Shown piece by piece: positions 1 through 7,761 of a stretch of 51,002 nucleotides of DNA. The stretch spans positions 1 to 51,002 of the forward strand of contig CAZBGY010000011.1 in NCBI GenBank assembly GCA_964491605.1, given 5' to 3'. A model generated the notes under the pieces. It had not been told where the DNA came from. It did no database searches and saw nothing but the letters and a program-made list of their open reading frames with translations. Each line of letters starts with the position of its first letter. The first letter of the stretch is position 1. The DNA comes from DRYS01 sp964491605 (lineage in GTDB: Archaea; Thermoproteota; CALKCG01; B24; DRYS01). A program made the translations under genes and the position numbers.

Positions 1-1
1 A

Positions 2-1438
2 ATAGGATTCCTAGCAATATATAGGTATTGGGCATGGACACTACCAGGACTAGGAATAGCACCACCACCGTACGCAGCTGGAGGTACCAATATGGGCTTC
101 GATCTAACTCAATACGTTATAATACCTTTAGCCCCCATATGCTTCAACTTCGATGTATTCTGGATAGGTGCATCATTCCTAGTACCTGTGAAGACACTTT
201 TCAGCTATATAGTTACGGCGATAATATTCCATTGGGTATGGTGGCCTATAATGTCTTGGTTAGGATACTGGGAGCCCCAGGGTGCAGGTAACATAACAGC
301 TCTACACAGCTTTATTCACACGCCATATCGTAGTTGGACTGGGCCTAATATGCAGAGGTGGTGTTATACATGGGGTGCTGTAGCGTTTATATCCTTCGGT
401 GCTGGATATGCGTTAGTATTCTTCCCGATCCTAGTAACGTTCAGAGGTGAACTCATTAATAGTATAAGAGCCCTTATAGGGAGGGCTCCACCTGAAGTCG
501 AAGCTAGAGAACCGCTAAGATATAGATGGCAACTGCTAGGCTTAATACTTTTCATGGTTATCTCCGTAGCTTTATGGTGGTATGCAAGCTTAGGGAATCT
601 ACCCGTAGTATGGGGTTTCATAAACTACCTGATGTACATGATATGGATGATGTGTAGAGCTAGAGTCGCTGCTGAGTATGGGATAATAGCCGATCCGATA
701 AACGATAACTATTGGGCTCACAACTGGACATATACATTCAGACACTGGTTTGTAGCCGATCCATCATCACCATTCTTCGTAAGGGATCTGCAAGCTAGAT
801 ACCTTATACTTAGAAGCGATTATCCGTGGTACTACACCGTCGTAAGATCTACTCCCGTCGCTTCGCTACTACAGAGCTATAAGGTTGCTTCGCTGGAAGG
901 TCTGCATGCAAAGCATGTTTTGTTAGGAACGATAATAGCGGTAGTGGTTTGCGTGCCTGTATCCATATTCTACCTAGTATCTTTATGGCATAGCTTCGGA
1001 GCACTAAACCTATCGATATTCAACTATACAGGTGCTCCTCATAACTACTATCAGAGGGGCCCCACATACGCATGTATAACAGAGATAGGAGATTACTGGA
1101 GGGGTAGCTTATCAGCTGGAGGACCTAGAACCTCACAGTGGATATTATTCTCTATAGGTGCGGCGATAGTGTGTATAGTTTACGCATTGCACGCTAGATA
1201 TCCATGGTTCCCGTTAAACCCGGCGGGTGTAACGATGGGTATGGGTTGGATGATGATACCCGTCCTAACACCAGCTCTAGTAGCCTATATAGCTAAAGTC
1301 ATCGTTATGAGGATAGGGGGAGCAAAGCTATATGAAGATGTAGCTATGCCCTTCGCTATAGGCTTGACTGTAGCTACAGGACCAGCCCTAATAATAACTG
1401 GTTTACACCAGCTAGCGACAACCTTAACCATAATGTAA
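2..1438 (+). CDS. DUF6785/DUF6784-like polytopic membrane protein, 5'-truncated by window edge
   Basis: The reading frame is open from base 2, so the gene begins before the window; the first in-window ATG at 92 is internal because coding-like sequence (TLPGLGIAPPPYAAGG) precedes it. About 478 residues are visible. Several long hydrophobic stretches alternate with Trp/Tyr-rich loops, which fits a multi-pass membrane protein. The order of a central loop (ARVAAEYGIIADPINDNYW), a Pro-rich WFPLNPAGV segment and a closing hydrophobic pair resembles proteins annotated DUF6785/DUF6784, whose function is unknown; a transport role is only an inference from the many membrane segments. No enzyme motif is visible. 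The stop is followed by a T-rich tract and about 400 bp without a gene, so this probably ends its transcription unit. Confidence 0.7.
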   Translation: MGFLAIYRYWAWTLPGLGIAPPPYAAGGTNMGFDLTQYVIIPLAPICFNFDVFWIGASFLVPVKTLFSYIVTAIIFHWVWWPIMSWLGYWEPQGAGNITALHSFIHTPYRSWTGPNMQRWCYTWGAVAFISFGAGYALVFFPILVTFRGELINSIRALIGRAPPEVEAREPLRYRWQLLGLILFMVISVALWWYASLGNLPVVWGFINYLMYMIWMMCRARVAAEYGIIADPINDNYWAHNWTYTFRHWFVADPSSPFFVRDLQARYLILRSDYPWYYTVVRSTPVASLLQSYKVASLEGLHAKHVLLGTIIAVVVCVPVSIFYLVSLWHSFGALNLSIFNYTGAPHNYYQRGPTYACITEIGDYWRGSLSAGGPRTSQWILFSIGAAIVCIVYALHARYPWFPLNPAGVTMGMGWMMIPVLTPALVAYIAKVIVMRIGGAKLYEDVAMPFAIGLTVATGPALIITGLHQLATTLTIM

Positions 1439-1456
1439 TAAAAATAGTTCAATACA

Positions 1457-1470
1457 TTTTTCTCTTTTTC
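1457..1470 (+). terminator. T-rich putative archaeal terminator after the membrane protein gene
   Basis: A run TTTTTCTCTTTTTC lies 18 nt after the stop codon. Archaeal RNA polymerase commonly terminates at such T tracts without a hairpin. Termination here is inferred from position and composition only. Confidence 0.45.
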
Positions 1471-1806
1471 ATACAATTATCTATCGTTCGAAAATATATT
1501 TTAATCATAGCTAATTATGAGGTTTCCATATAAGTATGATAATGCAACTTTGTAATTACAGATTATTATTTATAATATATACATAAAGAATCTGAAGGAT
1601 AATCTGATCTTAACTCTTATATCTAATTTCCACATTATATACTTATTTTTACCCATTAATTTTAGTATACTGTGAATTTAATTCATCATCTTCCATATAG
1701 ACTTGAATCCTTATAATAGTTTATAATCGTTAATCCTAATCTATCGAAATACTTAGCTCGAGATGAGAGATCAGGCTTTAAAGCTCTACCTAGATGAGTA
1801 CCCTGA

Positions 1807-1816
1807 AAATTTATAA
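1807..1816 (+). promoter_or_regulatory. TATA box before the DUF362/ferredoxin gene
   Basis: AAATTTATAA is centred about 31 nt before the ATG at 1844, which predicts a very short leader. No Shine-Dalgarno sequence is seen before this ATG. Confidence 0.5.
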
Positions 1817-1843
1817 CCGTTTATCACCATTAACATTATACCT

Positions 1844-2953
1844 ATGCACGATGTATTCTGGGTGAATTATAGAGCTACGAGCATGGATATACTTTCCAAG
1901 TTGGAGAGACTGCTTGAAGAATCCGGTGTACTTGAAGGTATAAGTTCAGGCGATATTGTCGCCGTAAAGATTCATCCAGGTCTATATGGTAGTGTAAGGT
2001 ATCTTAGACCTGCGTACGTTAGGAAGGTAGTCGAGATAGTTAAAGCTAGAGGTGGTAGGCCATTCGTGACCGAGACTGTAGGTCATAACCCATCTAGTAG
2101 TAGGGGTACTGCTGAAGGATATATACGTGAGATGATAGCTAACGGCTTTACATCAGAAACTCTAGGTGCACCTATAGTGATAGCCGATGGATTATGGGGT
2201 TTGGATGAAGTTAAAGTAAAGATAGATGGGTTAAGGCTTAAGGAGACGCGAGTAGCTTCAGCTATAGCACATTCCGATTTCCTAGTATCGTTAGCTAGGG
2301 TTAAAGCTCACGGCTCAGCAGGTTTAGCAGCTTCCATAAAGAATATAGGCGTAGGATGTGTAAGCCGTGCAGGTAAAAGTAGGATACACTTCCATTCAGG
2401 TCCATCATTGAACATAGAGTTATGCGATGGATGTGGTCTATGCATAAAACACTGTAAGCTAAACGCTATAGAGCTTAAAAACGGTAAGCCTATGATAGAT
2501 CCCGCTAAATGTAATCGATGCCTTATATGCGTTAATATTTGTCCTAGAAAAGCTTTCACCGCTGAAAGAACAGAACCTCCAGAAACCCAGTATCGTATAG
2601 CGGATTCAGCTTTAGCCGTATCGAAAGCGTTGAAGGGTAGGATAGCATACATAAATGTAGCGGTGGAGATAACACCTCAATGCGATTGCGGTAGAAGAGT
2701 GGATACACCTATAGTACCGGATCAAGGTATATTCGCCTCTAAGGATCCTGTAGCTATAGATAGACTCGTAGCCGATAAGATAATAGCGGCTCCAGGTATA
2801 CCTGGATCTGCCGCTGAGGATGCTGGAGCATTAGAGTCTGGATCGGATAAAATTATGAAGATAAGGGGTACTGATTGGAGGGTACTCCTCGAAGCAGCGG
2901 AGAAGGTTGGGTTAGGTTCTCAGAAGTATCGTGATATAATGTTGGATATATAG
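1844..2953 (+). CDS. DUF362 domain protein with two 4Fe-4S ferredoxin clusters
   Basis: A 369-residue protein. The DUF362 region brackets a bacterial-type ferredoxin insert with eight cysteines in the order C194-x2-C197-x2-C200-x3-C204 and C223-x2-C226-x2-C229-x3-C233, which should bind two 4Fe-4S clusters. The conserved DUF362 segments VKIHPGLYG (about 42-49), VSLARVKAHGSAGL and FASKDPVAIDRL are present. No signal peptide or membrane segment is seen, so it is probably cytoplasmic. DUF362 proteins are redox-like proteins of unknown reaction; electron transfer is inferred from the clusters. An aldo/keto reductase follows 126 nt downstream with its own TATA box. A second, membrane-anchored DUF362 protein without clusters lies at 21545. 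Confidence 0.88.
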   Translation: MHDVFWVNYRATSMDILSKLERLLEESGVLEGISSGDIVAVKIHPGLYGSVRYLRPAYVRKVVEIVKARGGRPFVTETVGHNPSSSRGTAEGYIREMIANGFTSETLGAPIVIADGLWGLDEVKVKIDGLRLKETRVASAIAHSDFLVSLARVKAHGSAGLAASIKNIGVGCVSRAGKSRIHFHSGPSLNIELCDGCGLCIKHCKLNAIELKNGKPMIDPAKCNRCLICVNICPRKAFTAERTEPPETQYRIADSALAVSKALKGRIAYINVAVEITPQCDCGRRVDTPIVPDQGIFASKDPVAIDRLVADKIIAAPGIPGSAAEDAGALESGSDKIMKIRGTDWRVLLEAAEKVGLGSQKYRDIMLDI

Positions 2954-3041
2954 AAACGTGGGTAGAGTAGCTGGTGGAGGTTTCTCTGCTCTTATGTCTA
3001 TGGCGATTCTAAGTATGCCGTACTTGATAGATGTAGCAGCG

Positions 3042-3049
3042 TTTAAATA
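3042..3049 (+). promoter_or_regulatory. TATA box before the aldo/keto reductase
   Basis: TTTAAATA is centred about 26 nt before the TTG at 3071 and 34 nt before the ATG at 3080. Transcription would start near 3071, so the ATG would have a leader of about 9 nt. Confidence 0.5.
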
Positions 3050-3079
3050 GTATAGCAGGTTCGAATTGAGTTGATCGTT

Positions 3080-3952
3080 ATGTCTCTCCTAGAGAGGAGG
3101 TATCTAGGTCGTATAGGATATAAGGCTAGTGTAATAACGCTTGGAGGATGCGGTGTAGGTAGGCTGAGCCAGGAGGAAGCAGATAAAGCTATCGAATATG
3201 CCTTAAGCTATGGAGTGAATATAGTGGATGTAGCTCCAAGTTATGGTGAAGCCGAGGTTAGGTTATCTAGATGGGTTCAAAGATATAGGAGTCAGCTCTT
3301 CATAGCGGAGAAAACTCTAGAGCGTAGTAGGGATGGAGCATTGAGAGAGTTACATAGTAGCTTAGATAGGCTTGGGTTGAAGTATTTCGATCTATACCAG
3401 ATGCATGCTCTAGGTGAACCTACAGATATAGAGAAGGCTTTCGATCGCGGAGGAGCTTTAGAAGCGTTTATAGAAGCTAGGGATACAGGGTTGACGAGAT
3501 ACCTAGGTATAACAGGGCATAAAGATATGCGTATCCTCCTGAAAGCTTTAAAGCTATTCGATTTCGACTCCGTACTATTACCCGTAAACCTTGCTAGCAT
3601 GACGGCTCCATCACCTGAGAACGATTTCAGACCTATACTAAATGAGGCTGCTGAACGCGATATAGCCGTGATAGCTATAAAGGCTATAGCTAAGGGTAGA
3701 TGGAGAGGTGAGAGGAGGTACTCGACTTGGTATGAACCACTAGACGATCAGAGCGATATAGATCTAGCCGTATGGTTCACGTTATCCCAGGAGCCTGTAG
3801 CTACATACTCGCTACCATGCGATGTAAGATTATGGCCTATGGTGTTAAACTCAGCAGCAAGATTTAGAAGGCTATCATCCGAGGAACAGATCAAAGCTGT
3901 AGAGTACGCTAAAGAGAAGGGTTTCAAGCCTTTATTCCCAGAGAATCTATAA
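3080..3952 (+). CDS. aldo/keto reductase
   Basis: A 290-residue NADPH-type oxidoreductase of the aldo/keto reductase superfamily (TIM barrel). From the ATG at 3080 the catalytic tetrad is visible: Asp50 and Tyr55 in IVDVAPSYGEAE, Lys78 in FIAEKT and His109 in LYQMHALG. An in-frame TTG at 3071 would add three residues; I prefer the ATG, though the TATA box position allows either. The C-terminal part lacks a clear ferredoxin cluster, unlike some archaeal relatives. The substrate cannot be told from sequence. Neighbouring DUF362/ferredoxin protein may be unrelated because each gene has its own TATA box. Confidence 0.9.
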   Translation: MSLLERRYLGRIGYKASVITLGGCGVGRLSQEEADKAIEYALSYGVNIVDVAPSYGEAEVRLSRWVQRYRSQLFIAEKTLERSRDGALRELHSSLDRLGLKYFDLYQMHALGEPTDIEKAFDRGGALEAFIEARDTGLTRYLGITGHKDMRILLKALKLFDFDSVLLPVNLASMTAPSPENDFRPILNEAAERDIAVIAIKAIAKGRWRGERRYSTWYEPLDDQSDIDLAVWFTLSQEPVATYSLPCDVRLWPMVLNSAARFRRLSSEEQIKAVEYAKEKGFKPLFPENL

Positions 3953-4038
3953 TAAGTGCTATATACATCGGTAGCCTTCTAAAACGTTAAATCGTATCGA
4001 TACACCTATCAGGATCTAGGGATGTAAAGCTCGCTTAC

Positions 4039-5016
4039 CTAGGATTCTCCGATCGCCATGAAATCTGATGGCCTATTACCTATAACTAGCCGGTAATATT
4101 CGTATCCGCTCTTCTCGATAACCTTCTCAACCCTCCCCTCGGCTATCACGCTCTCTCCTTTCCTAGCTTGGCCGCAGAACCTCCCCCTGAAGGATGTAAC
4201 CTCGATCAACGGCTTAACATCCTTAACGCCGCTTAAGACCTCTACGTTCGATACCGTATATCTACATGGAGTGAATATCGAATCAGAATCATCTTCAACC
4301 CTAGCTTTTACCCTAGCATAACCTATAAACCTATATAATCTATCCCCGTAAGATTCTCCAACCTCATCCCAATCAACCACGAATCTTACGAAGAAATCCC
4401 TACCTAGAAACCTTCCTTGACAAACCTTTCTAGATTCAACCTCATAGAACCTTTCGAAAGGCATCCATGTATCCCTAGAGCGGAAATCGTACAATCTCTT
4501 CAGATCGTTCAAGCTATATGGGGAGAAACCGCCTCTCTTCTCGCCTAGTAGAATCTTTAATCCATCATATACGGATAAACAGTTCCTCCTACCGTATACG
4601 ATGATATCTATATCTGATTCGAAGCTATGTAGATCTACCAGTATCGAACCTGAGACACCTATATAGCTTAGAGAAACACCTGTAAAATCATGGATAACCT
4701 GGATTAACCTAACCGCTTGGTATTCCACGATATCAAGGTCATCCCTACTAGATAGGGTAGAAGCCTTCTCCACCGGCTTATAGAGTTTCAGTATATAATC
4801 CCTAGGTACACCCTCCATCCTTTCATCGAAAACATGATCATAATAGATGTAGTGCGGATACCTCTCCCCGAGAATCCTATCCCTATCGCTTAAAGAATAA
4901 ACCTTAGCATACCTCTTACCGAACCTTACCCTATCCCCAGCTGAATCCTCAAAATACCTTAGATACGCTATAACCCTATCCGGTGGATGGATGAGGCCCT
5001 TAACATCGAATATCAA
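4039..5016 (-). CDS. COG2413-like predicted nucleotidyltransferase
   Basis: A 325-residue protein from a TTG at 5016. A Pol-beta-type nucleotidyltransferase signature GVSGSILVDLHSFESDIDII lies at about residues 120-139: the GS pair is 123-124 and the metal-binding aspartates are D135 and D137. The N-terminal part (FDVKGLIHPPDRVIAYLRY) and a C-terminal RGRFCGQARKGE segment fit the archaeal family I know as COG2413, whose substrate is not established. Coding-like sequence continues upstream of the TTG in frame for 17 codons to a TGA at about 5070 without any ATG or GTG, so the true start may be a CTG at 5061 or the TTG. It follows the CitG-like gene on the same strand by 62 nt, so they may be co-transcribed. 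Confidence 0.78.
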   Translation of the reverse strand: MIFDVKGLIHPPDRVIAYLRYFEDSAGDRVRFGKRYAKVYSLSDRDRILGERYPHYIYYDHVFDERMEGVPRDYILKLYKPVEKASTLSSRDDLDIVEYQAVRLIQVIHDFTGVSLSYIGVSGSILVDLHSFESDIDIIVYGRRNCLSVYDGLKILLGEKRGGFSPYSLNDLKRLYDFRSRDTWMPFERFYEVESRKVCQGRFLGRDFFVRFVVDWDEVGESYGDRLYRFIGYARVKARVEDDSDSIFTPCRYTVSNVEVLSGVKDVKPLIEVTSFRGRFCGQARKGESVIAEGRVEKVIEKSGYEYYRLVIGNRPSDFMAIGES

Positions 5017-5078
5017 GCCCTCGATAGTTTCGAGGAAATCCCCCTCACGAGCTTCTACCAGCTCACCTCACCCGCCAT

Positions 5079-6200
5079 CTAGAATTTCAAACCGTTCAAT
5101 AAAGCTATCATCAGAGATGAAGCAGTTAAATCCGCGGTTGTACCTGGATTATACTCCCTACCAAGACTATGTAGCTTTTCATCGAACTTCCATAAAGCCT
5201 CCCTTCCCTCCTCAGTAGTCAAACCGCCCATATCCAGTATCCTCCCAGCCTCCATCGATATCCATAAAGTCTCCACGATACCCACCTCTACAGCCTTCCT
5301 TATATCATCTTCAATTTTAACTCCAACACTCCTGGCGATAAAGGTATCTGGAAACATGGAGAGTATCCTCAGGAACGTATGGACGGTAGCAGTATTTATA
5401 TCTCTCGTCGATTCGAAGGTTTCGATCAACTCCCTAAATCCTACTTCGAAAGATATCTCCATACCGGTTACGAGCTCCCTAGCGATACTATCGTAGAATG
5501 ACGATTCGGACATAACATCGTAGAGGGTTATACCATCCCTAAGGATCCTCCTACCAGCATCCTTATCATACACATCCGGAGCTCTCCCATAACCAGCTCT
5601 CCCCATCCTATGAGGAGGGCTAGCCATAGCTATAGCTCTATAAACCTCTACAGCATCAATCGGAGTTGTCGAACGCATAATATCATCGATATTCCTCCTT
5701 AAACTTTCAACCCCGAATCCCCCCTCCTCGATATACGTTTTAGCAGCCGCTATCGAAAGAGGAATAAACAATAGGCATACACCTAGATGCGTATTCCCAC
5801 CATAATGCGATGATATAACATCTATGACAGCTCTTCTGATAAGCCTCCCAACACCTAACTTCGATAGATGTAGCCTACCCTTCGCCACCATAACACCTTT
5901 CAAAGCAGCGACTCCGATCGATCTCCCTAAAGCGATCGATCCAGCTATGAAATGTTCGAAACGAACATCGCTACGATCCCTAAATCTATGAACATTGCCA
6001 GGCTTAGGCCAACCGCTAACCTCCAGAGCTGAAGCAAGCTCAGCGGAACGCCTAACATACTCGACTACCCCCCTTGTAGTTAACCCTCTCAACTCAACTC
6101 GGATGTATGAGATGAAATCTAAGATCACCTTTTCGCTATAATCCTCCATATACCAGCTTCGAAGGTAATCGAAGAATTCGCCGTACCTCGGTCTAAGCAA
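5079..6200 (-). CDS. CitG/MdcB-like triphosphoribosyl-dephospho-CoA synthase family protein
   Basis: A 373-residue protein from a TTG. Hallmarks are SGWPKPGNVHRF (about 62-73) and SSHYGGNTHLGVCLLFIPLS (130-149), typical of ATP:dephospho-CoA triphosphoribosyltransferases (COG1767). In bacteria these make the citrate or malonate lyase prosthetic-group precursor; no lyase genes are seen here, and archaeal members probably have another role, so the exact reaction is open. The start is uncertain: a TATA-like CATTTAAG sits only about 5-12 nt upstream of the TTG, so an internal ATG at 6149 (residue 18) is a real alternative. The same A/T box could serve tRNA-Ser on the other strand. Confidence 0.82.
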   Translation of the reverse strand: MLRPRYGEFFDYLRSWYMEDYSEKVILDFISYIRVELRGLTTRGVVEYVRRSAELASALEVSGWPKPGNVHRFRDRSDVRFEHFIAGSIALGRSIGVAALKGVMVAKGRLHLSKLGVGRLIRRAVIDVISSHYGGNTHLGVCLLFIPLSIAAAKTYIEEGGFGVESLRRNIDDIMRSTTPIDAVEVYRAIAMASPPHRMGRAGYGRAPDVYDKDAGRRILRDGITLYDVMSESSFYDSIARELVTGMEISFEVGFRELIETFESTRDINTATVHTFLRILSMFPDTFIARSVGVKIEDDIRKAVEVGIVETLWISMEAGRILDMGGLTTEEGREALWKFDEKLHSLGREYNPGTTADLTASSLMIALLNGLKF

Positions 6201-6202
6201 AA

Positions 6203-6211
6203 CTTAAATGA
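6203..6211 (+). promoter_or_regulatory. TATA box, probably for tRNA-Ser
   Basis: CTTAAATGA lies about 35 nt before the mature 5' end of tRNA-Ser, which would leave a leader of roughly 10 nt. Read on the other strand (TCATTTAAG) it is also a TATA-like box for the CitG-like gene. Confidence 0.4.
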
Positions 6212-6243
6212 CCCCCTAAGAATCTATCCGAATCAACTATGTA

Positions 6244-6330
6244 GCCGGGGTAGCCTAGCCCGGTAAGGCGCCGGACTCGAGATCCGGTTCCCCCCATGGG
6301 GGATCAGGGGTTCAAATCCCCTCCCCGGCG
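6244..6330 (+). tRNA. tRNA-Ser (CGA)
   Basis: An 87-nt class II tRNA. The acceptor GCCGGGG (6244-6250) pairs fully with CCCCGGC (6323-6329), with G as discriminator. The anticodon stem CCGGA/TCCGG closes the loop CTCGAGA, giving anticodon CGA for serine. A long variable arm (TCCCCCCATGGGGGA) and a T-arm AGGGG-TTCAAAT-CCCCT are present, as expected for tRNA-Ser. No intron is seen and CCA is not encoded. It stands alone between divergent and downstream protein genes. Confidence 0.97.
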
Positions 6331-6388
6331 CCTACAACTCAGATTGCTTAATAACTAGTTTTATCTAGATATCGGGGTAGTATAATCA

Positions 6389-7687
6389 TTGGATATGACT
6401 GAACGGTTAGCTCTGCTAGGTGGCGAGAAGGCTTTAACTAGAATCGATGAGTTAGCCTATGCTTCTCGATGGCCCGTATTCACGGATGAGGAGAAGAGGG
6501 CTGTATGCGAAGTACTGGATAGCGGAGATGTATATTCGCCTATCGAACGGTTCGAACATGAGTTCGCAGCCTACCATAACGTTAGATTTGCTTTAGCTCA
6601 TAATAACGGGACTTCAGCTCTTCATTCAGCATACTTCGCCGTAGGCGTAGAACCTGGAGACGAGGTTATAACGCCAGCTTATACATGGCATCTACAGGTA
6701 GCTCCGATCCTAGCTCTACACGCTATCCCTGTCTTCTGCGATGTAGATCCTAAATCTGGATGTATAGATCCTGAAGATGTTAAGCGTAAGATTTCCGATC
6801 GGACGAAAGCTATAGTAGTCGTACATCTATTCGGCGCAGTAGCGTCTATGGATGAAATCCTATCGATCGCAGAAGATCACGGTATAGCCGTGATAGAAGA
6901 TTGCTCCCATGCTCACGGTGCTAGATATAGAGGTAAGAAGGTAGGCACTATAGGCGATATAGGCTGCTTCAGCTTGCAAGCTAGTAAGCTTATGACTGGT
7001 ATAGAAGGTGGGATATTGATAACCAGTAACGAGGAGTATTATGAGAGAGCATGCCTCCTAGGACATTATGAACGTATACCTAAGCTTAAGATGGAGAAGT
7101 ATCGTAGATACCATCGGATCGATACAGATATGGCTCCTTCATGCTTCGGATTCAAGTATCGTATACATCCGCTGGCTGCAGCTATAGCTTCCATACAACT
7201 TCGCCATCTAGATGAATGGAACTCCATCAGGAGAAGCAACATGATGTATATAACTAGGGCTCTCTTAGAGATCGGAGAGGAGTTGGAAGGCGTATTTGAA
7301 CCTCCCTATGAAGAACCTGGAACTGAACGTCTATGGTATGGATATATATGCCAATATCATGCAGATAAAACTATGGTGCCGAGAAGTCGATTTATGGAAG
7401 CTTTAAGAGCTGAAGGCCTCTACGCGACAGATATGCGCGGATACTTCCCAGTATACTGGAATCCTATATACGAGGAGAGGAATGTATGGGCTAAGGGATA
7501 TCCGTTCGATGCGCCTTACGTAAGCCGTAAGATTGTATACGAGAAAGGTATATGTCCTGAATCTGAAAGGATATGTCGTCGCACCGTATGTCTACCAGTA
7601 CTGCATCGTAGGGTGAGTACAGATCTACTCGACGAATACGTATATGCTGTGGAGAAGGTTTTAAGAAATCTACCTAGTTTGAAGTAG
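6389..7687 (+). CDS. DegT/DnrJ/EryC1/StrS-type PLP aminotransferase
   Basis: A 432-residue fold-type I PLP enzyme. PLP-binding features are D171 in VIEDCSHAHG, where the Asp meets the pyridine nitrogen, and the Schiff-base Lys200 in CFSLQASKLMTGIEGG. The DegT family transfers amino groups onto keto sugars or inosose-type compounds; the long form beginning LLGGEKAL is typical of members found beside sugar-catabolism genes. The start is TTG 6389 or ATG 6395, which differ by two residues. A GH20 hexosaminidase and a sugar nucleotidyltransferase follow, which suggests an amino-sugar role. The GH20 gene 74 nt downstream has its own TATA box. Confidence 0.9.
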   Translation: MDMTERLALLGGEKALTRIDELAYASRWPVFTDEEKRAVCEVLDSGDVYSPIERFEHEFAAYHNVRFALAHNNGTSALHSAYFAVGVEPGDEVITPAYTWHLQVAPILALHAIPVFCDVDPKSGCIDPEDVKRKISDRTKAIVVVHLFGAVASMDEILSIAEDHGIAVIEDCSHAHGARYRGKKVGTIGDIGCFSLQASKLMTGIEGGILITSNEEYYERACLLGHYERIPKLKMEKYRRYHRIDTDMAPSCFGFKYRIHPLAAAIASIQLRHLDEWNSIRRSNMMYITRALLEIGEELEGVFEPPYEEPGTERLWYGYICQYHADKTMVPRSRFMEALRAEGLYATDMRGYFPVYWNPIYEERNVWAKGYPFDAPYVSRKIVYEKGICPESERICRRTVCLPVLHRRVSTDLLDEYVYAVEKVLRNLPSLK

Positions 7688-7730
7688 ATTCTATGCATAG
7701 TTGTTTCGTTTGTGTTCCGAAGGATCAATC

Positions 7731-7737
7731 TTATATA
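7731..7737 (+). promoter_or_regulatory. TATA box that decides the GH20 start
   Basis: TTATATA is centred 28 nt before the ATG at 7762, predicting a leaderless or nearly leaderless message. An upstream in-frame ATG at 7693 lies before this box and codes for low-similarity sequence, so it is unlikely to be used. Confidence 0.6.
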
Positions 7738-7761
7738 GGTTGCATGCTAATTTCCTCATCG

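Larger units (their letters stand above)
1439..1843. other. AT-rich intergenic region, no gene seen
   Basis: About 405 bp between two plus-strand genes. It is clearly more AT-rich than its neighbours, with many short stops in all frames. It holds the T-rich tract near 1457 and the TATA-like box near 1810 for the next gene. I see no RNA gene, repeat or coding remnant in the rest. Confidence 0.5.

Noticed and set aside
2958..3050. 30-codon ORF from a GTG between the DUF362 and aldo/keto reductase genes
   Set aside because: Its end overlaps the TATA box of the next gene, it is very short and matches nothing I know.
7693..7761. Upstream ATG extension of the GH20 protein
   Set aside because: It lies before the TATA box at 7731 and gives residues unlike GH20 N-termini.
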